Positions 46,506-57,290 of a stretch of 64,000 nucleotides of DNA are shown here, piece after piece. How positions within the stretch are numbered: the first letter of the stretch is position 1; every line of letters begins with the position of its first letter. The notes beneath the pieces are model-generated. The model made no database searches. It had not been told where the DNA came from and worked only from the letters and a program-made list of their open reading frames with translations. A program made the position numbers and the translations under genes. Source of the stretch: Voacanga thouarsii (Eukaryota; Streptophyta; Magnoliopsida; Gentianales; Apocynaceae); NCBI GenBank assembly GCA_026120185.1, contig JANUWF010001491.1, forward strand, positions 3,968,001 to 4,032,000. Direction: 5' to 3'.

Positions 46506-47680
46506 GTTCCAATTCCTCCCCCACAGGATGAATGTTTAGGTGACCCTCTAGGATCATGTAAAAGGAAGAATACTGAAAATGCTAGGATTTAAGCTGAAAA
46601 GAAAGCTTGCAGTTATAGCATAGATTTAACTTGTTATGAGGCATTAGATCCAATGCGTGATTTATTGTGCATTATCTCTTTTGTAGACATAGATTTGATT
46701 ACAGGAAGCATCTTAGAAGAGATAGATTACTATTTCAATCCTAAGATAATCTTGAAAAACTTACAGCTTGAAACTCCAATCAAGGCATGGGAGAAACTCC
46801 CTCATCCTTTATTGGGCCAAATTAAAGTTATTGCGGAATACATTAGTATCTCCAAAATGGCTGCTCATTTTGACTTCCTCAGAGAAGCCCATAGGAATTC
46901 CATTCCTGATCTTATTGGGATTTCACTTTTCTATGAAGTAGAATATGCGCAGAGAAGACCATGCAAAGGTTGTTTTAACAAATGCAGGGTGCAGACTTTT
47001 GGATCTAATCTAGAAATACTTTCTTACTGTAGATGGCAATTAGTCTATTCCATTCGGAAGGCTAATATTGATATCAGTTTATTTCCTACTCTTTATTTCT
47101 CTAGAGTAGAAATCACTCCTTATTCTCTCATGATTTTTGGGTTACTAAATTCACTTATTGTGGAAGATGTACCATTCACTATGGACCTTTCTTATCCATT
47201 AACATTATTCTTCGAAAATTGTTTAATAACTTTGAAGGACCAGCCCACTTGTTTGTTGAGAGCTCCCCACCAGAATGGGTAACCACTCAAATTGAACCAG
47301 CTAAAAACTATATCAGAATTAGTACTCTTGAAACAGGTATTCTACCAGAATCCAACCCTGATCCTGAATGGATAGCTAGAACTCCACTTGACTATCAACT
47401 AAAGCACTGGCGTGCTAAAATGATCGGAAATCACTGGAATTTCTCTGCTAGTGATAAAGATGAATTTTGCCAAGTAAGAGAAACAATAACCGAAAAGTAC
47501 TACTGGCCAAAAGAGTTTGGTATTGTATTTCTCCCATTCCAATACTTGACAGAAAACCCTGGACTTGTTCTGCACTATGAAGAAAAATATCCCAAGGAAT
47601 CTCGGGATATCCGATCAACGTTATTATTAGGCTCTACTCACTCAGAAGAAGACACAGCACCAGTTATTCCATCAAAATAA
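46506..47680 (+). pseudogene. EPRV terminal ORF, function unknown
   Basis: A plus-strand coding remnant directly ahead of the viral promoter. One frame runs from 46506 to 47282 with a single stop near 46589 (TAA), then a frameshift around 47219-47282 moves it to a second frame ending in TAA at 47678. Together they span about 390 codons. The start contains the motif PIPPPQDEC, which recurs on the minus strand at about 50155-50128, so two copies of this part exist. The middle has a Cys cluster, CKGCFNKC, and the rest shows no RT, RNase H or protease signature. Position next to the promoter suggests the last ORF of the viral genome; in some caulimovirids an ORF of unknown role sits there. It lies immediately right of a (TA)n tract. 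Confidence 0.6.
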
Positions 47681-47834
47681 TGACAGCTGGGACCTAGTTA
47701 CTCTGAAGAGCCAGATGATCTTTACTTTTTTGAAGAGCCAAGATACCTTTTGCTTTTTCCAAAGGTCAGGCGACTCTACTTTTTCAAAAGACAAAGCAGC
47801 TAGCTACCACTCGCGGACTTCAAACTTTCATTTG

Positions 47835-47900
47835 GAATTCGGACAGTTCTTAACTCACCTCTATATAAGGACTTCATTTGCATATGGATGGCATAGACGA
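47835..47900 (+). promoter_or_regulatory. Pararetroviral (35S-like) promoter core
   Basis: CTCACCTCTATATAAGGACTTCATTTGC has its TATA box at 47861-47870. The spacing and the CTCTATATAAGG...TTCATTT pattern closely resemble caulimovirid pregenomic promoters. It follows the terminal ORF and precedes a polyadenylation signal by about 210 bp, the arrangement used to make a terminally redundant transcript. Whether it is active now is unknown. Confidence 0.75.
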
Positions 47901-48075
47901 AAGCACTCATCTTCTCCGTCATACATCCAGAACCAGCTATGCAAGAGTAATTTCTTAGAAAGATTAGGTCTTAAAAGACCTACTCTATTTGTATCTACTT
48001 TTTAGAATGATCTTAACAAAAGCCTAAGTCTTAGGAGACTTAGATCACTACTTGTAACCATTTATTATACATATC

Positions 48076-48081
48076 AATAAA
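48076..48081 (+). terminator. Polyadenylation signal of the EPRV transcript
   Basis: AATAAA about 210 bp downstream of the TATA box, followed by a T-rich stretch (TTTCCTTCTTGTTTATC). In caulimovirids the poly(A) signal sits downstream of the promoter and is skipped on first passage. Confidence 0.65.
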
Positions 48082-48639
48082 AGATCCATTTCCTTCTTGT
48101 TTATCTTTCTTTCTTCCTTTAAGGGTGCTGAACCCTTATTTTGTTAAAGCTGTGCCAATCTCGATCTGAAAGAGCAACAGACATAAGGCCAGGAAAGGGA
48201 AAAGTACTGCCAGAGCCAAGGGGAAAAGTACCATCCGCTGAAGCCGATAAGGTGAGTTTTGTTCAGATCATTTCATTTTAACAGCTTTAATCTAAGGAGC
48301 ATGTGCAGATTCTAGTTCATCTAAGGAAGAAAGAAAACTATGCTTGATTGGATCTTGATCTTAAATTTGATATGTGTAATATGTGTTTACTTATATGATC
48401 TAAGACTACTGAGATTTAGGGAAAATCTTTTAAGTTAAAGTATATAGTCTGCAGGACCAAGAAGAGAAAGGGATTGATTGGCTTTATGTCTTCTTGAAAT
48501 CAAAAGGGCTACAGGTTTCCTTTTGAGCCTAGCCAAGACAGGTACTTAACTATAGAGGCTCTCTGATCAATTCCCTCTAAAGAAGTCGTTATTTGTTAGA
48601 ATAGGATCTTTACAGATCTGGTTTCTCTAATCCTTATTT

Positions 48640-48990
48640 ATGTGTTTAGATAACCATTGCCTAAATACTCTTCATACTAGGGGATCTGTCCCTAGTAACT
48701 TATTATATGACTATGATTATCAAATTCATATGTGTGAATGTATGATCAGAACTCTTACTTGTAAGTACTATAACTTAGACCAGCTTAATAACCTGGAAAC
48801 TACTAAGGCTTGTGAACAGGAGCTTATTAGACTCCAAATTCAAGCTAGAACTTATTCTGATAGGTTCTACAAACCTATTAAAAGACTTGGTCCCCTCCAT
48901 CCTTGGAATTTAGATTACTTGCTCAATAAACCCAGATATATTTGGGAAATGTTTGAGTGTAAAATACTTGCTTCGTATTATCATCGTTGA
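48640..48990 (+). CDS. 116-codon ORF in the EPRV leader
   Basis: Open from ATG 48640 to TGA 48988. I do not recognise the product. It is rich in Tyr, Leu and Cys and has a middle part with LDQLNNLETTKACEQELIRL, possibly a short helix. The inverted copy at 49907-49716 keeps the first 65 codons open, with about six base differences, three of them silent. That is too few to infer selection. It may be a true viral small ORF, part of a larger ORF, or a leader ORF affecting translation. Confidence 0.4.
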   Translation: MCLDNHCLNTLHTRGSVPSNLLYDYDYQIHMCECMIRTLTCKYYNLDQLNNLETTKACEQELIRLQIQARTYSDRFYKPIKRLGPLHPWNLDYLLNKPRYIWEMFECKILASYYHR

Positions 48991-49239
48991 ATTCTGATAG
49001 TGCAAACTCGCTGTAATCTTCTTTTATGAATTACTTATCTAAGTAATCTATCCACATGATTGGTGATTGTAGGAAGACTATGTAACTCTGGGGTAGGCTT
49101 GAAGGCCTATTTCTGGAGCCACTGTATAGTAGACGAATGTTTTCTTATGCATGTTGATCTGTTTCAGTTCCCTACTTTTACCAGTTAATACACATTTTTC
49201 CTATCCAAAATTGGTGCTGGAAAATTATGCCCCCTCTCT

Positions 49240-49251
49240 TAGTATCAGAGC
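49240..49251 (+). promoter_or_regulatory. Degenerate tRNA-Met primer-binding site of the EPRV
   Basis: TAGTATCAGAGC matches 11 of 12 bases of the complement to the initiator tRNA-Met 3' end, the primer used by all known caulimovirids. It lies 119 bases before the polyprotein ATG, as expected for a leader site. Confidence 0.7.
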
Positions 49252-49358
49252 ATAGCTTATTCTAGGACTGTTGTTTTCTATTTACTTAAAAACTACTCTT
49301 AATCCTTGTAGGTGTCCTATACATGTCTGTTATGATTTACTCTTGATCTATTTTTGTT

Positions 49359-49514
49359 ATGAATTCTGAAACATACCAAAAATTTGATTATCTTGACTTG
49401 GCTTTGGGTTACGAAGAAAAGAACACAATTTCGCTTGATAAAGCAAAATTTTATTGTTTCTTTAAACCTACTATTTTTAAACATTCACTTCATGGTGAAA
49501 ACTTTCACTTAAAT
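49359..49514 (+). pseudogene. EPRV polyprotein N-terminus, fragment 1
   Basis: ATG at 49359 opens a 52-codon segment (first residues MNSETYQKFDYLDLALGY) that stops at a rearrangement joint (TGA 49515). The same sequence from KAKF onward is repeated and extended at 50183-50512, and a later part is on the minus strand at 57290-57085. The position right after the primer site makes this the natural start of the main viral ORF. Confidence 0.65.
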
Positions 49515-49519
49515 TGATA

Positions 49520-49715
49520 ATTGAAGAATCAGCTAGACTTTTCCAAACCCGAGGACATAATTATATTCATCTTAATAATTATTGCTTACTATAATAAGGC
49601 GGTAGAATATACCACTCAGTACAAGGGTAACTTAGCTACTGCAGGTTATACCAAAACTTTCGAGGTATCTAGTAAAGGAGTTCAGGTACATGTGCAGCAA
49701 AACAATATCATTGAG
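49520..49715 (+). pseudogene. Two joined EPRV fragments from the movement-protein side
   Basis: 49527-49580 matches the minus-strand movement-protein region at about 56361-56308, and 49590-49715 matches about 56997-56870. The two pieces are adjacent here but about 0.5 kb apart, and in the other order, in the minus-strand block. The last piece then meets an inverted leader fragment. This is rearrangement debris with no coding use. Confidence 0.65.
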
Positions 49716-50160
49716 TCTGATAAGCTCCTGTTCACAAGCCTTAGTAGTTTCTAGGTTATTAAGCTGGTCTAAGTAATAGTACTTACAAGCAAGAGTTCTA
49801 ATCATACATTCACACATATGAATTTGATAATCATAGTCATATAATAAGTTACTAGGGACAGATCCCCTAGTATGAAGAGTATTTAGGCAATGGTTATCTA
49901 AATACATAAATAAGGATAAGAGAAACCAGATCTGTAAAGATTCTATTCTAACAAATAACTACTTCCTTAGAGGGAAATGATCAGAGAGCCTCTATAGTTA
50001 AGTACTTGTCTTGGCCAGGCTCAAAAGGAAACCTATAGCCCTTTTGATTTCAAGAAGACATAGGGCCAATTAATCCCTTTCTCTTCATTTTCAGTATTCT
50101 TCCTCTTACATGATCCTGGAGGGTCACATAAACATTCATCTTGTGGGGGAGGAATTGGAA
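49716..50160 (-). pseudogene. Inverted EPRV fragment: terminal ORF fused to leader
   Basis: On the minus strand from 50160 this matches the start of the terminal ORF (46506-46576), then jumps within about ten bases to leader sequence equivalent to 48460, and continues to the equivalent of 48835. The 1.9 kb holding the rest of the terminal ORF, the promoter and the poly(A) signal is missing. It derives from a copy separate from 46506-49514. Confidence 0.7.
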
Positions 50161-50175
50161 CAAGTGCTAAGTTTG

Positions 50176-50512
50176 GTTTGGGTTGCCGATTAAAGCAAAA
50201 TTTTGTTGTTTCTTTAAACCTACTCTTTTTAAACATTCACTTCATGGTGAAAACTTTCAGTTAAATGCTTTAACTGATTTACATATCTCTCTTAGACGTT
50301 TTTTGGAAGAAAACCAAGAAAGAATTTTGAAAATTATTGATCACATTCACAAATCAATGATTTCTCAAAATCAACTGATTTATGAACAAGGTCAAAAACG
50401 TGATTATATCAAAACATCCTTGCTCAGTTTTGATAAATTAAAACTAACAGATCTTGTCAAGAGATCAGACATTCAAAAGTTTTCTGAAAAACCAAAAGAG
50501 TTTCTAAAATAG
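50176..50512 (+). pseudogene. EPRV polyprotein N-terminus, fragment 2
   Basis: An open segment continuing the N-terminal sequence of 49359-49514 for about 100 residues. It is largely helical and charged, with repeated Lys, Glu and Ser, and matches the minus-strand 57290-57085. No domain is recognisable. It ends at a joint with the minus-strand coat-protein block. Confidence 0.65.
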
Positions 50513-52188
50513 AAACTCTTGTTTCCAAAAGTTGGTTTCTTGTGGTATTGCTAACACAAGGAGTTTTTGCAATATCAATTTGAAAATGTTCTTTCAAACA
50601 TAAATTACAGATTTGAATTTTGCAAAGTGAACAAGTAGCTCTACTTAAAACAGAGGGATAATAGCTACATTTAAAATAGGGAATATGTTCCGTTCCTTGG
50701 TTTAACATCTAAGTATGTAAACAAGTAGTAAGTTTGGAAGATGGGACTGATTTTATTTTAGAAAACATGAAATCAATCAATTCGTCTTCATCTTCATGTA
50801 AATAAGAAATTTCTTCGGGTTCTAGTCCAGGGAAAGAGCTAAAGTTTGCAGAGTCATACCTGAAATCATTGAGTCCGTATTTTTTTGCCATAGATTGTGG
50901 TTTAGTCAATTCATTGACTAAAGCATAATCTGCTTTTGTACCTTCTTCCTGTTCAAAGGAGTTAATAGCACAGATAGAGTATATGGAAGAATTATTAGAA
51001 ACATCTAACATAACTTCTAGCAAGCCACAATTAGTACAGTTTACTAGTTTTGCTTCTCTAGTAAACAAGTTTTTCCTATCAGGACAAATAGAAGAAATAT
51101 GTCCTGGTTTTTGACAGGCATAACATGTAAGTGTAGATTGATAAGTTTTTCTTGGTTTAAATCTTCTCACATGTCTCTTTTTATCAAGATAAGGCTTTCT
51201 AGCCTTGCTCTTTCTTAGGTAAAGGGTCTTAGAAGGTTTTACCTTCTTCTTACCCTTAAGTGGTTTGTATCTAGGTTTTCCAGATCATGTTATTCTCTTA
51301 ATATAGGGCTGTTTTGCCCCATATTGCTGAGCTGTGTAGATCTAAGAATAGAAGCTATACTTTTGATTTTTCAACATCTTTTAAGTTGGAATATAGGTGC
51401 ATTTCTCCTTGAGTTTGCTGAGAATATGCTGAATACGAATCCCCACATTATCAAAAGTTGGAGGAACTACCATGGCTTTCCATGATTCATATATCTCCTT
51501 TCCAAGTTGGTCTGGTAGCTTAGAAAATAGGCGTTCTCCTATTTCTGGGCTGTAATAGTTACCTGAAATAGCTGTTAATGCCCAGAAATCTAAACAAAAA
51601 GGCTTGACATAATACCAGTTTAGTAATTGGAGTTGCTCAAGGTCTCTCATAGCATCAATTTGCCTTAAGTTAAGACCAGTATTAGCATCTTTGGCAGTAA
51701 GTATTCTATGTATAACATAACAGAAATTAAGTATGTTATTACCTTGTTGGGCAATACGAGTTACCTCATTTGGGAATTTCTGTTTGAAACCTTCCCAAGA
51801 TGCTCTTGCAACATCACTAAGATAGTTTTCGGCTATCCTGATCATTGCGTCTCCTGAGTCAACGTCCCGCTCATGTTTATGTTGGTAGTCTCATTTTACA
51901 GAGGCTGTCCATTGCTCAAGATAAGTTTCGAACAGCTGAGGGTCACACTCAGTAATATTCAGGAGTACTACATCTTTACCAAAGAAGGTTAGTTCAGGTG
52001 GTCTTCTTTGGCCTGTAGTGCGAAGTAGAGGATTAGGATTAGTGTAAGGATTTACAGCAGTCTTAGGTGGATGTCCTCCTTGGTCATAAACCATAGGTCT
52101 AGGCTCACTCTCTGGGTAAGAGACATTATAAGGTCTAGACTGTGAGGTGGATGCTTATGAGGGTTCCATCAAGTTTTGGACAGAAATG
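50513..52188 (-). pseudogene. EPRV coat-protein region
   Basis: Minus-strand remnant of the capsid part of the polyprotein. In order: an N-terminal arm (52188-51891) with one stop near 52158; the coat-protein core (51845-51381, 154 codons) with the conserved run around GERLFSKLPDQLG near residues 108-120; a basic segment with frameshifts (51380-51171); a zinc knuckle CX2CX4HX4C at 51125-51084 (residues 16-29 of the 51170 frame); an acidic C-terminal part; and, beyond one stop at 50711-50709, a second Cys-rich cluster (CSLCKIQICNLC). The core plus basic arm plus knuckle is the caulimovirid capsid arrangement. It is interrupted upstream at 52189 by a solo Tekay LTR; coding frames on both sides are compatible. 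Several stops and frameshifts. Confidence 0.8.
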
Positions 52189-55100
52189 TGTAATACCCCG
52201 CCCAAAAACCACCTTTGACTATGGGGAAAAGTCATGCATTGCATAGCATTTTGCATTTTCCATGGTAGCTTAAAATTATTTTTGCATGGATATATGTGAA
52301 TTTTAAAGTTGTCCTTGCATTTGAATTGATTGGTGTGAAATAATGGTGTTGTTAAAGATTTGGTTAAGTGAGGTATGGTCGAGGATATGGAAGGATGAGA
52401 ATAGGGTGGAAAGAATTTCTTAGAGAATTATTAATGTGGAGTAGCTTTGGAATAGCGGGAGGTTGGTGATTTTCTTTGGTGACCCGAGTTCGAATCTTAC
52501 TTTTTGTGAATCTTAGTTTCTCTTCTTGAAAGTTTCTTTTTCGTAGACTTTTTCATGTCTTGGCCGAAAATGATCTAGATATCCTAGAGAAATTTTAGTG
52601 CCATTATTCCAAGGAAATAAGTCTCTATATTTATTTCCTAAAATCAAGGGCTTTGATGTGAATAAAGTTCACTTGTATTTTCAGCTTTTATTCCCTTGGA
52701 TTTTCGAAAACTCTAGCTGAATAATTACAATTTTAGTTTGATTTCAACTTGCTAGAGCTTGCAATAGATAGTTGGAATTAAAGAGTCATTCTTCTAGTAG
52801 GAAACCTTGTTGATTTTATACCTAGAACTTTAGCTAAAAATCTGGAAAATTTTCCAGCTAGTGCCGCCACTTCTTGAAGGAATTTTAGCTCAACTCAAAC
52901 TCTTCCAAAGCTAGAAAATCTTATCCTAAATCCTTTAGCAAATCAGATTTTATTTCAATCCTAATTTAACTTGATACCTTTTCCTAGCTGAAATTTGGCA
53001 ACCTTGTGCAAGCACAAGCTGTCTGAAAATTCCAGCACTTCTAGGTGCAATCCAACTCTCCAAACCCTAGCTCAAAACATTTAGAACACTCCTCATAAAT
53101 TCAGATCACCTTAGCTGCACAAAACCAGATTCTTATCTCCAAAAAACTACAGATTTTCGGCCAGCCTTGCACAGGAATTTCGGCCAGCTTGCACTCCTAC
53201 ACAAACCGAAATTCTGCACACCAAAACACACCAAAATCCTCAGTTGATCAAGCCAATTTTCTGCACCTAAAACCCTCATCTTTTCTCTGAAAATTGCGGC
53301 AGAACCACAGCTAAAACAGACCAGAATTTCTCCTCTTATTGTTCAGCAATTTCGTACAGCAAAACCACTGCACGCGAACAGAAATTTCAGCTCTTCAAAC
53401 CTTCTCAAACTTTTCTTTGTTTGGCCCAAAATTCTAAACACATTCAGCCCTTCCCTTGAGTAATATTTCGGCCAGTACCAAGAAGAAAATTACAAAATAT
53501 TTTCTCCCTTAAACCCTCCCAAAGTCGGCTGCAAGAAGGCACACCATAAGCTGCAATTTTCACCCTTACTGTCCAAGAAACCTAAAGCCATTAGGAGTCT
53601 TTCTAAGCACTACCATCTAACCCTAAAGCATAGTAGCCGACTACCCTCTCTATTCTACATGAAAAATTCCAGCAAGAACTCCACAACAATTTTCGAAAAT
53701 CTTAAGAGCAATACCTAGCAAAAACCGATCACCCTCTAAGGTAAGCAAAAACCATCTCAACCTCTTAATTCCTTTCTTCCATCAATTCTTCTCCTTTTCT
53801 TCCCTTGAATCACACCACCTAAAGGCTGATTTCATCCCTTCTATTTATTTTCAGTTAAAAGGAAGGAAAGAAGGTAGCTTTTTTCTTCCAATCAAGCGAA
53901 CTCAGGACGATCACCATAGGAGCATTGAGATCTTGCTAACCCAATTGTTGCAGGGTAAGGGAATACTTACCCTTGATGTCAAAATTAAGGTTTAATATAG
54001 TGGATGATGGATATGAGTTGTGATGGTCAAGTCGAGACCTTTTTGACATATTATTCATGTCTTTGATGGATATATGATCATAGTGTATGTACTCTGAGGA
54101 TTAGATGATTTATTTGAAGTTAGATAATGGATCATGATTTGTTATGGGAATAAATGAGTTTAATGCATGTTTGAATCGATTGAGACCCTGATCATGATAT
54201 TATGTGATTCTAGATCAGGAGGGTATTTGAAGGAAGCAAGCTGTGATTTTGTCTTGTTTATCTGAGGCATATCAAGTAAGTCCTTGCATAAACTCTTTTG
54301 TTAAATGTTGTGATGGTAAGTCCTTACATAAACTCTTTTGTCAAATGTTGTGATGGTAAGTCTTCCATAAACTCTTTTGTTAACTGTTGTGATGGCAAGT
54401 CTATGTTGTAAAGCTTTGTGAAGCTATTGTGAGCTATATTTGCTTGGGTTGTAAACGTGGGTATTTATTCTTTAAACGGTTTTGTCAAACTAACGATTTT
54501 ATCAAGAAAACTATTCTTTTCGTAAATTTTTGGAAAACTCTTTTAGAGAAAAACCACGTTGTACAAAGCCAAGGTTTGGAAATGTTGTGAATCAGGAATT
54601 GATGGATATGTTCGTTGAGTACTCAATAAGGGTAGGCTAACAATACTAGTCTTGGAGAGCTTGAGTAAGTCTTCTGGCAGATGGCCATCTCCAGAAGATA
54701 AGCTCTGCTTGAAAAGGCGACATGAAAGGTATTGTTTATTTTCCCAACATGGACACTCGGATGGTTTTGTTAGGTGTAGAGAAGGAGGAGTATCGCACTT
54801 AGTGAGCTCGTACACTCACCTTGATCAGAATGCCCAACGTGTGGTAATCTGATCCTGTCTCGGTACACAAAGTGTGGTGCCTTGACCCGTCTTGGTGAAC
54901 AAAGTGTGGCACCTTGACCATTTGTTCTTGTGGAGCCCAACGTATGGTGACATGACTGTTGACTCGAGTGGATAATTTGCTTTGTATAAAGCGTGATTAT
55001 GAGAAAGCCCACTCTTTGAGAAAAGAGATTATCTATGACTTGCCAAATGTTTCTACAAGTGTTTTACACTATGCATACACGTACTGTTTAAAACACCATG

Positions 55101-55442
55101 TGCACACACAGGACTTACTGAGATTTAATCTCACACTATTTTATATCTTGTTTTCAGGAGATAGATTGTGCTGAGCCAGCGGGGCATGTGATAGTTGAAG
55201 CTTTTGTTCTTTTTGTTCCATTGGGCTCTAGGAGACAATTGTTGTTTAAGCTTCTGAACGATATTTGTTTTATTTCGTATTGCTCCAATTTGAGCCGGAT
55301 GTAATAAGAGTTTTTCTTTATTTTTCTAAGTTGATTCTTTTGAGGTCGCCTTTATATTTATACCTCATTTTAAAGACCCCTTGTCCTACGGGACGGGGTG
55401 ACATCCCCGCCCTTTTAGGGTACGTAGTAGTGGGGTGTTACA
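52189..55442 (+). mobile_element. Solo LTR of the Tekay family 1, inserted in the EPRV
   Basis: 3254 bp, starting TGTAATACCCCGCCCAAAAA and ending GGGGTGTTACA, homologous along its length to the LTRs at 7234 and 21096. The flanks are AAATG (52184-52188) and AAATT (55443-55447), a target duplication with one mismatch. It has three of the 40 bp units ending GTTGTGATGG (about 54274-54395), where the other LTRs have two. There is no internal region. It post-dates the viral integration. Confidence 0.92.
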
Positions 55443-55966
55443 AAATTTGTGTCTCATTTGTGTCTGCTTCAAAGGGAATATATTCTTCTTCCGAATTTTC
55501 CTCTGGTTGAGTTTTAAAGATTTGGTTTCCAAAAGTAGGAACTTTGTAAGCTATAACCTCAAAGTTAATTCCAAATCTTAGCTTGTATCCTTGTTGGAGT
55601 TTTCTTGATTCTAAATCAATTTTCTCTTGCTCAAATAAGTCTTGTTGAGTAAAATATCTGCCTACTTCCTTAGGCCAATATTCATACTCTTCCACTAAGT
55701 CATCAAATACTCCTCCTTCTATTTACTAGTGGTGGTGGTTGAGTATCTAAGTCATCTTCAAAATCATCTTCATTTTGGTGAGCTGTATTGACATAGTTAA
55801 CAAACCTAACACTCAAGGATCCATCAGTATTTGCATAAGTAATATTTTCAGTCGGTCTTAATGGTCCTTCAGACTCATTTAACTTGAAGGTCCACTCTGA
55901 ACCTACAAGGGATTCAAAATCTATTTTTCTTAGAGGAATAAATTTTATTCCTTTTGAAGTTAACAC
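55443..55966 (-). pseudogene. EPRV polyprotein linker between movement and coat proteins
   Basis: Two open segments on the minus strand (55966-55703 and 55695-55438) separated by one frameshift near 55700. The first ends with an acidic stretch and PPPLVNRRR; the second is acidic at its end (EENSEEEY). No catalytic motif is visible. They lie between the movement-protein core and the coat-protein arm, as the polyprotein order requires. The second is cut by the solo LTR. Confidence 0.65.
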
Positions 55967-56507
55967 TTGAATAAATTGAATCTATTTTTAGTTTATAAGA
56001 AATAGACATATTATTCATGGTTTTACCCAAGAAAATCATGTCAAGTTGGATATTATTACTTTCAAACTAACCATATCCATGAGTTTTTACCAAAATCTCT
56101 ATATGCTTACAAAAATCTTTGATAGTCATATTAAAATTTGGGCAAACATAAGTAATTCCTAGATTTTCACTCAAATCTACTTTAAGCATTCCAATAATTT
56201 GGTTGGCTTGATTAGAAAACCTGGAATCATAAAGGACTAGGAGTACTTTACCTCATTTACCTTTCATAATAAGACCTCTGAGTCCAATAGTTATTAATAC
56301 AAGATGAATATAATTATGTCCTCGGGTTTGGAGAAGTCTAGTTGATTTTTCAGTCATCAATGTCATCCTTACTTCTTGTCCTTCCGGGACATGGAGAGGT
56401 TCTGCTCTTTGGTGTCTGAAGAGTGAAGTGGTAGAACTGAATCTATGAATCACATATAGAGTTGTTGGTTGCATAGATCTGAGTTGCCTTTCAGAAAATG
56501 TATGCAT
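55967..56507 (-). pseudogene. EPRV movement-protein core
   Basis: Minus strand. An 84-codon open stretch (56507-56253) is followed, after a stop, by further homologous sequence to about 55970. The core of the caulimovirid 30K-type movement protein is recognisable from an IHLVLITIGLRGL segment and, downstream, a segment of the form LLVLYDSRFSNQA before CPNFNM. The protein would enlarge plasmodesmata for cell-to-cell spread. There are stops near 56252 and 56070. A short plus-strand duplicate of part of it is at 49527-49580. Confidence 0.7.
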
Positions 56508-57290
56508 GTCCTAGTTAACATCTACAACATCTTCCAAAGTTTGAGTAGAAGGTCTGGAATTAGATCCAGATCCTTGCCTAAATAATCTTCCAAGGAAATT
56601 ATCCATGGAGATAGTTTCTATCCTAGTAGCTCCTACAAGAGTCCTGGAAGTACCTGAAAAAGATCTATTCATTTTTAAAGGTTAAAAAGCGAGTTTGGTT
56701 AGGCCTATGCCTAACAGGTTGTCCAATAGATAGCTTGCTTAGATCAGTATTGATCTTATCAAGTGCCTCTTTCCAGTTGGAAGTCTCTGAATTTTTATCA
56801 GTTAATCTGATAATTTCAATTTCAAGTCTGGTCATCCTATAATGGAGAGATGTTAGCAAGGCAATAATGATATTGTTTTGTTGCACATGTACCTGATCTC
56901 CTTTACTAGATACCTCGAAAGTTTTGGTATAACCTATAGTAGCTAAGTTACCCTTGTACTGAGTGGTATATTCTACCGCCTCATCATAGTAAGCATTTTC
57001 AAAATTAGTTTTATTCATACCGAATTTTGTAAAGCAAGCCATGAACTTTTTGGATTTCTTTGTCCAAAAAGGTTTCATGGGCAATTATCTAAAGTTTGAT
57101 TTCTTCCAAAAAAAAAAAGCTTTGTTTGTGACTCAATTTCTTTTGGTTTTTCAGAAAACTTTTGAATGTCTGATCTCTTGACAAGATCTGTTAGTTTTAA
57201 TTTATCAAAACTGAGCAAGGATGTTTTGATATAATCAAGTTTTTGACCATGTTCAGAAATCAGTTGATTTCGAGAAATCATTGATCTGTG
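56508..57290 (-). pseudogene. EPRV polyprotein N-terminal region ahead of the movement protein
   Basis: Minus strand. 57290-57085 continues the N-terminal sequence seen at 50176-50512. A frameshift at an A/T homopolymer (eleven or more T on the minus strand, 57106-57117) leads to the next open segment, 57084-56665 (139 codons), which has a possible coiled stretch RLEIEIIRLTDKN and a basic end. 56664-56508 links to the movement protein. Right of 57290 the sequence turns directly into (TA)n and (CA)n repeat. Confidence 0.65.

Larger units (their letters stand above)
48082..49358 (+). other. EPRV leader region
   Basis: Sequence between the polyadenylation signal and the polyprotein start. It contains a 116-codon ORF (48640-48990), the primer-site-like sequence at 49240 and several short ATG ORFs. 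Just before it are two small perfect hairpins: AGGTCTTAAAAGACCT (47967-47982) and a stem CTAAGTC/GACTTAG (about 48026-48045). A second, inverted copy of about 48460-48830 lies at 50085-49716. Confidence 0.6.
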
